Of a stretch of DNA of 64,000 bases, positions 50,101 to 62,199 are shown in pieces. The stretch spans positions 9,873,911 through 9,937,910 of the forward strand of contig NC_086376.1 of NCBI RefSeq assembly GCF_036588685.1, given 5' to 3'. A model generated the notes under the pieces. It made no database searches. It saw only the letters and a program-made list of their open reading frames with translations, and was not told the DNA's origin. The stretch is from Mytilus trossulus (Eukaryota; Mollusca; Bivalvia; Mytilida; Mytilidae). The first letter of the stretch is position 1, and the number at the start of each line of letters is the position of its first letter. The translations under genes and the position numbers were made by a program.

Positions 50101-53100
50101 GGATTTTCGACAGGCATTCGATATAATTGCCATGTAGATTGTCGACAGGCATTTGATATGATTGACAAGCGGATGGTCAACAGGCATTCGATATAATTGA
50201 CATGCATATTTTGGACAGGCATTCGATATAATTGACATGTCGATTGTCGACAGGCATTCTATATGATTGATTAGCGGATGATCAGCAGACATTCAATATA
50301 ATTGACATGTATATTTTCGTTAAGCTTTCGATATAATTGACATGTGGATTGTTGACAGGCATTCGATATATTTGGCATGTCTATCTTCAACAGGTATTTG
50401 GTATGATTGACATGTGGATTGTCGACAGGCTTTCGATTAAATTGACATGTGGATTGAGCACATGCATCAGATGTTAATGACATTCAATATATAATTCTAA
50501 TGTGGATTGTTAACAGGTTTTCGATATGATTGATAAGTGGATGGTCAACACACATTCGATTATTCACATGTGGACTGTCGACATGCAATCTATATGATTG
50601 ACGTGTGGTTTTTTGACGGGCATTCGATGTAATTGGCAAGCGGATGGTCAACAGGCCTTCAATATAATTGACATGTATATTTTCGACAGGCATTCGATAT
50701 AATTGACATGTGGATTTTGCCAAGCATTCGATGTAATTGACAAGCGGGTGGTCAACAGGCCTTGAATATAATTGACATGTTTATTTTCGACAGGCATTCG
50801 ATATAATTGACATGTGGATTTTGCCAAGCATTCGATATGATTGACGAGTGGATTGTCGACAGGCATTCAATATATAAAACCAATTTGAATTTTCGACATG
50901 ATCTATATGTGTATTTTCGACAGCCATTCGATATGAGTGGCACGTGAATTGTCGACAGACACTCAATATAATTGACATGTGAATTGTGGACAGGCATTAT
51001 ATAATTGACATGTGGATTTTCGACAGGCATTTGATATAATTGCCATGTAGATTGTCGACAGGCATTTGATTTGATTGACAAGCGGATGGTCAACAGCCAT
51101 TCGATATAATTGACATGTATATTTTGGACAGGCATTCGATATAATTGACATGTGGATTGTCGGCAGACATTCTATATGATTGACAAGCGGATGGTCAGCA
51201 GACATTCAATATAATTGACATGTATATTTTCGTTAAGCATTCGATATGATTGACATGTGGATTGCCGATAGGCCTTCTATTAAATTGACATGTAGATTGA
51301 GCACATGCATTAGATGTTAATGACATTCAATATGTAATTCTAATGTTGATTGTTAACAGGTTTTCGATATGATTGAAAAGTGGATGGTCAACACACATTC
51401 GATTATTCACATGTGGACTGTCGACATGCATTCTATATGATTGACGTGTGGTTTTTTGACGGGCATTCGATGTAACTGACAAGCGGATGGTCAACAGGCC
51501 TTCAATATAATTGACATGTATATTTTCGACAGGCATTCGATATAATTGACATGTGGATTTGCCAAGCATTCGATGTAATTGACAAGCGGATGGTCAACAG
51601 GCCTTCAATATAATTGACATGTATATTTTCGACAGGCATTCGATATAATTGACATGTGGATTTTGCCAAGCATTCGATATGATTGACGAGTGGATTGTCG
51701 ACAGGCATTCAATATATAAAACCAATTTGAATTTTCGACATGATCTATATGTGTATTTTCGACAGCCATTCGATATGAGTGGCCCGTGAATTGTCGACAG
51801 ACACTCAATATAATTGACATGTGGATTGTGGACAGGCATTATATAATTGACATGTGGATTTTCGACAGGCATTCGATATAATTGCCATGTAGATTGTCGA
51901 CAGGCATTTGATTTGATTGACAAGCGGATGGTCAACAGCCATTCGATATAATTGACATGTGGATTGTTGACAGGCATTTGATTTGATTGACAAGCGGATG
52001 GTCAACAGACATTCAATATAATTGACATGTATATTTTCGTTAAGCATTCGATATAATTGACATGTGGATTGTTGACAGGCATTCAATATAATTGACAAGC
52101 GGATGGTCAACAGACATTCAATATAATTGACATGTATATTTTCGTTAAGCATTCGATATAATTGACATGTGGATTGTTGACAGGCATTCAATATAATTGA
52201 CATGACTATTTTCGACAGGCATTCGATTTAATTGACATGTGGATTGTCGATAGGCTTTCTATTAAATTGACATGTAGATTGAGCACATGCATTAGATGTT
52301 ATTGACTTGTGGGTTGTCGACAGACATTTAATATATAATCCTTATGAGGATTGTAAACAGGTTTTCGATATGATTGATAAGTGGATGGTCGACACGCGTT
52401 CGATAATTGACATGTGGACTGTCGACATGCATTCTATATGATTGACGTGTGTTTTTTTTGACGGGCATTCGATGTAATTGACAAGCGGATTGTCAACAGG
52501 CATTCAATATAATTGACATGTATATTTTCGACAGGCATTCGATATAATTGACATGTGGATTGTCGACAGGCATTTGATATGATTGACAAGCGGATGGTCA
52601 ACAGACATTTAATATTAGACATGTATATTTTCGACAGGCGTTCGATATAATTGACATCTGGATTGTCGACAGACATTCGATATGATTGAAAAGCGTATGG
52701 TCAACAGACATTCAATATTATTGACAAGTATATTTTCGACTTGTAGTAAGCATTCGATATAATTGACAAGTTGATTTTCGACAGGCATTCGATATGATTG
52801 ACATGTTGATTTTTGACAGGCATTCGATATGATTGACATGTTGATTTTTGACAGGCATTCGATATGATTGACTTGTGTATTTTCGACACGCATTTGATGT
52901 TATTGACATGTGGATCGTCGAGAGGCTTTCGATACATAATTTCAATGTGGATTGTCAACAGGTATTCGATATGATTGATAAGTGGATGGTCGACACGCAT
53001 TCGATTATTCACACGTGGACTGTCGACATGCATTCTATATGATTGACGTGTGGGTTTTTGACGGGCATTATATGTAATTGACAAGCGGATGGTCAACAGG

Positions 53101-56100
53101 CATTCAATATAATTGACATGTTTATTTTCAACAAGCATTCGATATAATTGACATGTTGATTTTCAACAGGCATTTGATATGATTGACATGTGGATTGTCG
53201 AGAGGTTTTGATTAAATTGACATGTGGATTCTGCACATGCATTATATGTTATTGACATGTGGGTTGTCGACAGGCATTCAATAATAATTCCAATGTTGAT
53301 TGTCGATATGATTGATAAGTGGATAAGGGACACGCATTCGATAATTGACGTGTGGACTGTCGATATGCATTCTATATGATTGACGTGTTGGTTTTTGACG
53401 GGCATTTGATGTAATTGTCATGTGGATTGTGGACAGGCATTCGAAATAATTGACATGTTGATTGTGGACAGGTATTAAATGTAGTTAAAATGTGGATTGT
53501 TGACAGGCCTCAGGTGGAATTGACATGTGGATTGTTGATAGGCAATCGATGTAATTGGCACGTTGATTGTCGAAACGGAATCGATGTAATTGACTTGTTG
53601 ATTGTGGACAGACATTCGATATAATTGACATGTGGATTGTTGACAGGCATTCGATGTAATTGACATGTGGATTGTTGACAGACATCCGATATAATTGACA
53701 TGTGGATTGTGGACAGACATTCGATATAATTGACATGTGGATTGTTGACAGGCATTCGATGTAATTGTCATGTGGATTGTTGACAGACATCTGATATAAT
53801 TGACATGTGTATTGTGGACAGACATTCGATATAATTGACATATGGATTGTTGACAGCCATTCGATGTAATTGACATGTGGATTGTTGACAGACATCCGAA
53901 ATAATTGACATGTGGATTGTGGACAGACATTCGATATAATTGACATGTGGATTGTTGACAGGCATTCGATGTAATTGACATGTGGATTATGGACAGACAT
54001 TCGATATAATTGACATATGGATTGTGGACAGACATTCGATATAATTGACTTGTTGATTGTCGACAGACATTCAATAAAATTGACATGTGGATTGTTGACA
54101 GGCATTCGATATAATTGACATATGAATTGTGGACAGACATTCGATATAATTGACATATGGATTGTGGGCAGACATCCGATATAATTGACATGTGGATTGT
54201 GGACAGACATCCGATATAATTGACATATGGATTGTGGACAGACATTCGATATAATTGACATGTGGATTGTTGACAGGCATTCGATGTAATTGTCATGTGA
54301 ATTGTGGACAGACATTCGATATAATTGACATATGGATTGTGGACAGACATTCGATATAATTGACTTGTTGATTGTCGACAGACATTCAATAAAATTGACA
54401 TGTGGATTGTTGACAGGCATTCGATGTAATTGTCATGTGGATTGTGGACAGACATTCGATATAATTGACATATGGATTGTGGACAGACATTCGATATAAT
54501 TGACATGTGGACTGTTGACAGGCATTCGATGTAATTGTCATGTGGATTGTGGACAAAAATTCGATATAATTGACATGTGGATTGTGGACAGACATTCGAT
54601 ATAATTGACATGTGGATTGTTGACAGGCATTCGATGTAATTGTCATGTGGATTGTGGACAGACATTCGATATAATTGACATGTGGATTGTCAATATGCAT
54701 TCGATGTAATTGTCATGTGAATTGTGGACAGACATTCGATATAATTGACATATGGATTGTGGACAGACATTCGATATAATTGACAAATAGATTGTGGACA
54801 GACATTCGATATAATTGACATGTGGATTGTTGACAGGCATTCGATGTAATTGACATGTGGATTGTTGACAGACATTCGATATAATTGACATGTGGACTGT
54901 CCACAGACATTCGATATAATTGACATATGGACTGTCCACAGACATTCGATATAATTGACATATGGATTGTGGACAGACATTCGATATAATTGACATATGG
55001 ATTGTGGACAGACATTCGATATAATTGACATATGGATTATGGACAGACATTCGATATAATTGACATATGGATTGTGGACAGACATTCGATATAATTGGCA
55101 TATGGATTGTAGGCAGACATTCGATATAATTGACATATGGATTGTGGGCAGACATTCGATATAATTGACATATGGACTGTCCAGACATTCGATATAATTG
55201 ACATATGGATTGTGGACAGACATTCGATATAATTGGCATATGGATTGTGGACAGACATTCGATATAATTGACATATGGATTGTGGACAGACATTCGATGT
55301 AATTGACATGTGGATTGTTGACAGACATCCGATATAATTGACATGTGGATTGTTGACAGACATCCGATATAATTGACATGTGGATTGTGGACAGACATTC
55401 GATATAATTGACATGTGGATTGTTGACAGGCATTCGATGTAATTGACATGTGGATTATGGACAGACATTCGATATAATTGACATATGGATTGTGGACAGA
55501 CATTCGATATAATTGACTTGTTGATTGTCGACAGACATTCAATAAAATTGACATGTGGATTGTTGACAGGCATTCGATATAATTGACATATGAATTGTGG
55601 ACAGACATTCGATATAATTGACATATGGATTGTGGGCAGACATCCGATATAATTGACATGTGGATTGTGGACAGACATCCGATATAATTGACATATGGAT
55701 TGTGGACAGACATTCGATATAATTGACATGTGGATTGTTGACAGGCATTCGATGTAATTGTCATGTGAATTGTGGACAGACATTCGATATAATTGACATA
55801 TGGATTGTGGACAGACATTCGATATAATTGACTTGTTGATTGTCGACAGACATTCAATAAAATTGACATGTGGATTGTTGACAGGCATTCGATGTAATTG
55901 TCATGTGGATTGTGGACAGACATTCGATATAATTGACATATGGATTGTGGACAGACATTCGATATAATTGACATGTGGACTGTTGACAGGCATTCGATGT
56001 AATTGTCATGTGGATTGTGGACAAAAATTCGATATAATTGACATGTGGATTGTGGACAGACATTCGATATAATTGACATGTGGATTGTTGACAGGCATTC

Positions 56101-58311
56101 GATGTAATTGTCATGTGGATTGTGGACAGACATTCGATATAATTGACATGTGGATTGTCAATATGCATTCGATGTAATTGTCATGTGAATTGTGGACAGA
56201 CATTCGATATAATTGACATATGGATTGTGGACAGACATTCGATATAATTGACAAATAGATTGTGGACAGACATTCGATATAATTGACATGTGGATTGTTG
56301 ACAGGCATTCGATGTAATTGACATGTGGATTGTTGACAGACATTCGATATAATTGACATGTGGACTGTCCACAGACATTCGATATAATTGACATATGGAC
56401 TGTCCACAGACATTCGATATAATTGACATATGGATTGTGGACAGACATTCGATATAATTGACATATGGATTGTGGACAGACATTCGATATAATTGACATA
56501 TGGATTATGGACAGACATTCGATATAATTGACATATGGATTGTGGACAGACATTCGATATAATTGGCATATGGATTGTAGGCAGACATTCGATATAATTG
56601 ACATATGGATTGTGGGCAGACATTCGATATAATTGACATATGGACTGTCCAGACATTCGATTAATGGCATATGGATTGTGGACAGACATTCGATATAATT
56701 GACCTATGGATTGTGGGCAGACATTCGATATAATTGACATATGGATTGTGGACAGACATTCGATATAATTGGCATATGGATTGTGGGCAGACATTCGATA
56801 TAATTGACATATGGATTGTGGACAGACATTCGATATAATTGACATATGGACTGTCCAGACATTCGATATAATTGACATATGGATTGTGGACAGACATTCG
56901 ATATAATTGGCATATGGATTGTGGACAGACATTCGATATAATTGACATATGGACTGTCCAGACATTCGATATAATTGACATAAGGATTGTGGACAGACAT
57001 TCGATATAATTGACCTATGGATTGTGGACAGACATTCGATATAATTGACATATGGACTGTCCAGACATTCGATATAATTGACATATGGACTGTCCAGACA
57101 TTCGATATAATTGACATATGGATTGTGGACAGACATTCGATATAATTGACCTATGGATTGTGGGCAGACATTCGATATAATTGACATATGGATTGTGGAC
57201 AGACATTCGATATAATTGGCATATGGATTGTGGGCAGACATTCGATATAATTGACATATGGATTGTGGACAGACATTCGATATAATTGACATATGGATTG
57301 TGGACAGACATTCGATATAATTGACATATGGATTGTGGACAGACATTCGATATAATTGACATATGGATTGTGGACAGACATTCGATATAATTGGCATATG
57401 GATTGTGGGCAGACATTCGATATAATTGACATATGGACTGTCCAGACATTCGATATAATTGACATATGGATTGTGGACAGACATTCGATATAATTGACAT
57501 ATGGATTGTGGACAGACATTCGATATAATTGACCTATGGATTGTAGGCAGACATTCGATATAATTGACATATGGATTGTGGACAGACATTCGATATAATT
57601 GACATGTGGACTGTCCACAGACCTTCGATATAATTGACATATGGATTGTGGACAGACATTCGATATAATTGACCTATGGATTGTGGGCAGACATTCGATA
57701 TAATTGACATATGGATTGTGGACAGACATTCGATATAATTGACATATGGATTGTGGACAGACATTCGATATAATTGACATATGGATTGTGGACAGACATT
57801 CGATATAATTGACATATGGACTGTCCAGACATTCGATATAATTGACATATGGACTGTGGACAGACATTCGATATAATTGGCATATGGATTGTGGGCAGAC
57901 ATTCGATATAATTGACATATGGACTGTCCAGACATTCGATATAATTGACCTATGGATTGTGGGCAGACATTCGATATAATTGACATATGGATTGTGGACA
58001 GACATTCGATATAATTGACATATGGATTGTGGACAGACATTCGATATAATTGACATATGGACTGTCCAGACATTCGATATAATTGACATATGGATTGTGG
58101 ACAGACATTCGATATAATTGACATATGGATTGTGGACAGGCATTCGATATAATTGACATATGGATTGTGGACAGACATTCGATATAATTGACATATGGAT
58201 TGTGGACAGGCATTCGATATAATTGACATATGGATTGTGGACAGACATTCGATATAATTGACATATGGATTGTGGACAGACATTCGATATAATTGACAGG
58301 TGGGTTGTCGT
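47187..58311 (-). repeat. 35-bp minisatellite/satellite array, about 318 units, 11.1 kb
   Basis: Core unit attgacatatggattgtgga + cagacattcgatata (plus strand). Spacing of ttcgata is 35 bp, for example 57241 to 57276. There are no spacers, only contiguous direct repeats. Three zones: 47187 to about 49800, with gtcgatagatattcgatgt-type units; about 49800-53410, strongly diverged, with higher-order repeats of about 842 bp; and about 53410-58311, homogeneous gtggacagacattcgatat units mixed with 33-bp deletion variants. On the minus strand the unit has no stop in any frame. As 35 is not divisible by 3, three units (105 bp) give a 35-residue peptide repeat (containing CPQSICQLYRMSVHNPYVNY) that is the same in all three frames. 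This explains the open frames of up to 509 codons (56111-57640). I annotate no gene here. Confidence 0.97.
53858..56658. repeat. Two near-identical blocks of about 1.33 kb inside the 35-bp array, offset 1468 bp
   Basis: 53858-55190 matches 55326-56658 with very few differences (for example ccgaaata at 53896 against ccgatata). The identity ends where the first copy continues gatataattgac and the second gattaatggc. Stretches of translated sequence at 54071-54280 and 55539-55748, at 54386-54700 and 55854-56168, and at 54713-55015 and 56181-56483 are identical, all exactly 1468 bp apart. It is either a recent unequal crossover or an assembly duplication. Confidence 0.9.
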
Positions 58312-58507
58312 AAGTGAACTTTAATTTTAAAAACTTGTATCATACTTTATGCAGATGACATAGTCTATCATACATTTTATAAATTTCTAATAAAGGTTAG
58401 CAAGATTGTATTTTTTCTATAAGAACAATACAGTTTTTAATATTGTGAATAATTAAAATAGAACAGTGTAAAACAAGTAGAAAAATCCAACTGTACTCTC
58501 GTCTTTT

Positions 58508-61500
58508 TTACTGTAACATATTTGAGTGTTGTAGGCAGTGCTTTAGATACAGGGCCAGTCCAATATGTGATGTTTTAAATCTTGGAGGTACATCTTCATA
58601 CAACTGACCGGTCGTATCGTATAAGTGACGTAGTAAGACCTACAATATAAAAATATCTCATATGAGTTTAATATAATTAGCTTGAAGAAATGACCTTGTC
58701 TGCTTAGAAAATTCGCCCCTTCAAGAAACATAAATAACTGAAGTAACTTATATCAGATGGCTAGGGCTTGTAACTATATCATATGGCTAGGGCTTGTAAC
58801 TATATCATATGGCTAGGGCTTGTAACTATATCATAGGGCTAGGGCGGCTTGTAACTATATCATATGACTAGGGCTTGTAACTGTATCATATGGCTAGGGC
58901 GGCTTGTAACTATATCATATGGCTAGGGCTTGTAACTATATCAGATGGCTAGGGCTTGTAACTGTATCATATGGCTAGGGCGGCTTGTAACTATATCATA
59001 TGGCTAGGGCTTGTAACTGTATCATATGGCTAGGGCGGATTGTAACTATATCATATGGCTAGGGCTTGTAACTATATCAGATGGCTAGGGCTTGTAACTA
59101 TATCATAGGGCTAGGGCTTGTAACTATATCATATGGCTAGGGCTTGTAACTGTATCATATGGCTAGGGCGGCTTGTAACTATATCATATGGCTAGGGCTT
59201 GTAACTGTATCATATGGCTAGGGCGGCTTGTAACTATATCATATGGCTAGGGCTTGTAACTGTATCATATGGCTAGGGCGGATTGTAACTATATCATATG
59301 GCTAGGGCTTGTAACTATATCAGATGGCTAGGGCTTGTAACTATATCATAGGGCTAGGGCTTGTAACTATATCATATGGCTAGGGCTTGTAACTGTATCA
59401 TATGGCTAGGGCGGCTTGTAACTATATCATATGGCTAGGGCTTGTAACTGTATCATATGGCTAGGGCGGCTTGTAACTATATCATATGGCTAGGGCTTGT
59501 AACTATATCAGATGGCTAGGGCTTGTAACTGTATCATATGGCTAGGGCGGCTTGTAACTATATCATATGGCTAGGGCTTGTAACTGTATCATATGGCTAG
59601 GGCGGATTGTAACTATATCATATGGCTAGGGCTTGTAACTATATCAGATGGCTAGGGCTTGTAACTATATCATAGGGCTAGGGCTTGTAACTATATCATA
59701 TGGCTAGGGCTTGTAACTATATCATATGGCTAGGGCTTGTAACTATATCATATGGTTAGGGCTTGTAACTACATCATATGGCTAGGGCTTGTTACTATAT
59801 CATATGGCTAGGGCTTGTAACTATATCATATGGCTAGGGCTTGTAACTATATCATATGGCTAGGGCTTGTAACTATATCAGATGGCTAGGGCTTGTAACT
59901 ATATCATAGGGCTAGGGCTTGTAACTATATCATATGGCTAGGGCTTGTAACTATATCATATGGCTAGGGCTTGTAAGTATATATCATATGGCTAGGGCTT
60001 GTAACTATATCATATGGCTAGGGCTTGTAACTATATCATATGGCTAGGGCTTGTAACTATATCATATGGCTAGGCTTAACTTCTTTTTAATATAATAAAT
60101 AACAATAACAGTAAGCAATTCGCCATTTTAACAAACCAGTTTACCATATTGTAGAAAGGCTTAGGCTGATTGACTTTTGTGTGGAATTAATTATGATTAT
60201 CACTTATACTCACTGTATCGGTTATTTTTATTTTTATTTGCATGCAGAATGTAAATTCATTTTTCCTGTTAGTTTCATTTTTGTTATTAATTTATGATAT
60301 CATACTCCCCGACAATAGAGCTTCTTGTGTGTTTTAAAAAATATTTGCAACGTGACCATTTAGGAGGATTACTAAACCGATAGATGGATAAAATCTGATT
60401 AAATTGGACTAACTTCCCAAATAAACAAGTAAAACTGCGAGCTACTGCTCACTGATGATACCCCCGCCGCAAGTGGATAATATATTAATAGTGTAAAAAT
60501 ATGCAAGTGTTCGATAAACAGGAAATTGACGAGGAATGAATCTGAAAACGCATCACACGGTATAGCTGACTTATATAAATCCTGAAACCAAATTTCAGAA
60601 ATCCTTGTATTGTAGTTCCTGAGAAAAATGTGACGAAAATTTTCAACTTGGCTATCATGTGTAAAATCATACAAGTGTTCGGTAAACAGGAAGTTGTCAA
60701 GTGATCAATCTAAAAACGCATCGCACGGTATAGCTGACTTAGATAAATCCTGAAACCAAATTTCAGAAATCCTTGTAATGTAGTTCCTGAGAAAAATGCG
60801 ACGAAAAATATTCATGGGACGGACTGACTGACGGACGGATGGACGGACTGACGGACTGACGGACTGACAGACAGAGGTAAAACAGTATATCCCCCTTTTT
60901 TTTAAAGCGGGGTATAATTAGAGAATCATAAGAGTCTGATCACTCACCTGCGTACACATAATACAAGGAAGTGAAAGTTAAAACTAGATGTGTCAAAGCG
61001 ACACGAATGGCCCCGTCCCAAAAAGTTGGAAAATCTGCAATTTCAATAACACATGTTGACACTTGTAAACATGATGGTAGTCTCACATTGATGTGTTCAT
61101 AATTATATTTTTTTTAAATCAACTGTTAACAAAACTCAGCTCAAAATGTGGAGGCCTATGGAAAAAAAGTCTGTTTAACTGTTAACAAAACTCAGCTCAA
61201 AATGTGGAGGCCTATAGCAAAAAAGTCTGTATAACTGTGATTTTCAGCAATTTTCAAAGTTGTAAACCCTTAATTTTGGCAAAAAAACTTGGCAAAAATT
61301 AATGGAGAGGAACAAAACTTAAACTTGATTTATAACTCATCATGGTTTTAAAACTCACAAACCAAAAATCAGCCCAATATCTGAAGCGTTTAGAAAAAAA
61401 CTCCGTATAACTGTGATTTTCAACAATTAATCAAAGTCCAAAGCGCGTAATTGCAGTAAAATTTAGCGTAGCGGAACGAAACTTAAACTTGATCTGTAAC

Positions 61501-62190
61501 TCATCATGGTTAACTCACAAACAAAAAATCAGCCCATTATCTGAAGGCGTTTAGAAAAAAAACTCCGTATAATGGTTTGTAGCAGCATGACGGAATGACA
61601 GAATTTCGGAATGGCAGAATTTCGGACAAGGAAAACCTATATGGCACCGACAACTTCGTTGCAGGGCCATAAAAAGTACATTGGAGAGAAGTCATTAGCG
61701 AAGTTGACAGAAAACTAAAAGGATATATACAGTAGTGAAATAATATTAAAAATTAATTGATTAAAACTATTTCAAAAGTAAAAATTATCATCTGTTGAGC
61801 TATCTCCATTGACGTTCGTCCTTAAGATGCATGAAATGTTTGTCACTGGACATAAAGGAAAGAAAAACAATAAATTAATCTATTGGCGTTGCTTTAACAA
61901 TTTGACTTATTTTTCTCTTCCAATACAGTAAAATCTTTGTTTCCGAATCAATTATTACTTACCCGCATGGCTCGCGGATCTGGTTTTACTCTCTCATATT
62001 CTTTAGGTATTCCTTTTATGGTTGATTCGTCTTTAACAGCAACTCCGCTATTTCTCAGTGAAATGTTTAAATTAGAGCATATTTCGTCCATAATGTTGTT
62101 TGCTTCGTTATTTTTATTGCTTTCAACGATTTCCACATTTTCTGCTATATCCATACTGTCAAGTAAGGTTAGATCTGACTTGTCATTCAT
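58508..62190 (-). CDS. Unrecognised small protein, two coding exons seen (62199-61963 and 58639-58508), about 119 aa
   Basis: Minus strand. The exon at 62199-61963 is bounded by a strong acceptor (tttctttctacctatacag) and donor (CGG|gtaagt), is 237 nt and phase 0 at both ends. The first ATG inside is at 62190 (after CTC TTT GAA), giving 76 codons; an upstream coding exon cannot be excluded. The last exon starts at 58639 after atttttatattgtag, continues in phase 0 for 43 codons and stops at TAA 58510-58508. The N-terminal part is acidic and Asn-rich (MNDKSDLTLLDSMDIAENVE), probably disordered; the C-terminal part looks folded (RHLYDTTGQLYEDVPPRFKT, then hydrophobic GLALYLKHCL). I do not recognise the family. 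The 3.3-kb intron contains a 26-bp minisatellite and two dispersed repeats. Variant poly(A) signals (ATTAAA on the minus strand) lie near 58436 and 58320, and the 35-bp array begins about 200 bp after the stop. Confidence 0.7.
58749..60075. repeat. 26/29-bp minisatellite, about 49 units, in an intron
   Basis: The unit atatcatatggctagggctt + gtaact is 26 bp; a 29-bp form has gggcggcttg. Variants (cagatgg, catagggct, gcggattg) recur in a fixed order, for example about 243 bp apart near 59068 and 59311, so there is a higher-order pattern. It lies in the intron of the minus-strand gene. No open frame of note crosses it. Confidence 0.97.
60076..60414. other. No feature seen
   Basis: AT-rich intron sequence of the minus-strand gene between the 26-bp array and the next dispersed repeat. 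Confidence 0.4.
60415..60918. repeat. Dispersed repeat of mussel type with an internal tandem duplication of about 185-190 bp
   Basis: Begins near cgagctactgctcactgatg and ends near tttaaagcggggtataatt. Inside, tgcaagtgttcgataaacag..tagttcctgagaaaaatgtg is repeated as tacaagtgttcggtaaacag..tagttcctgagaaaaatgcg about 185-190 bp further on, followed by a run of gacgga/gactga words. I remember this as a frequent Mytilus repeat. The 91- and 71-codon minus-strand open frames lie inside it. Confidence 0.7.
60985..61677. repeat. Dispersed repeat of mussel type
   Basis: Begins near ctagatgtgtcaaagcgaca and ends tggcaccgacaacttcgttg + cagggccataaaaag. Inner blocks repeat twice (actcagctcaaaatgtggag at 61134 and 61189; aactcatcatggtt near 61333 and 61498). 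I remember it as common in Mytilus. No coding content. Confidence 0.7.
61815..61885. repeat. Degraded SINE-like tail
   Basis: gatgcatgaaatgtttgtca, ctggacataaagg and then an A-rich run with caataaattaatc. A worn copy of the tail seen at 35655, 39345 and 42621. Confidence 0.45.
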
Positions 62191-62199
62191 TTCAAAGAG

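Noticed and set aside
56111-57640. 509-codon open frame, and other long minus-strand frames between 47 and 58 kb, as genes
   Set aside because: All are produced by a stop-free 35-bp unit read in any frame; they overlap one another in different frames, with the same peptide, and have no gene signals.
47187-58311. CRISPR-like array
   Set aside because: The 35-bp units abut each other without unique spacers, and the surrounding genes have spliceosomal introns, so this is a eukaryotic minisatellite.
58749-60075. Telomere-like repeat (ctaggg words)
   Set aside because: The unit is 26/29 bp and never contains the TTAGGG hexamer in tandem.
45148-62199. One long minus-strand gene joining the exon at 61963-62199 to the RING exon with the 35-bp array as intron
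   Set aside because: The upstream exon ends in phase 0, but the acceptors near 45177 need another phase to enter the RING frame, and a good phase-0 terminal exon exists at 58639-58508.
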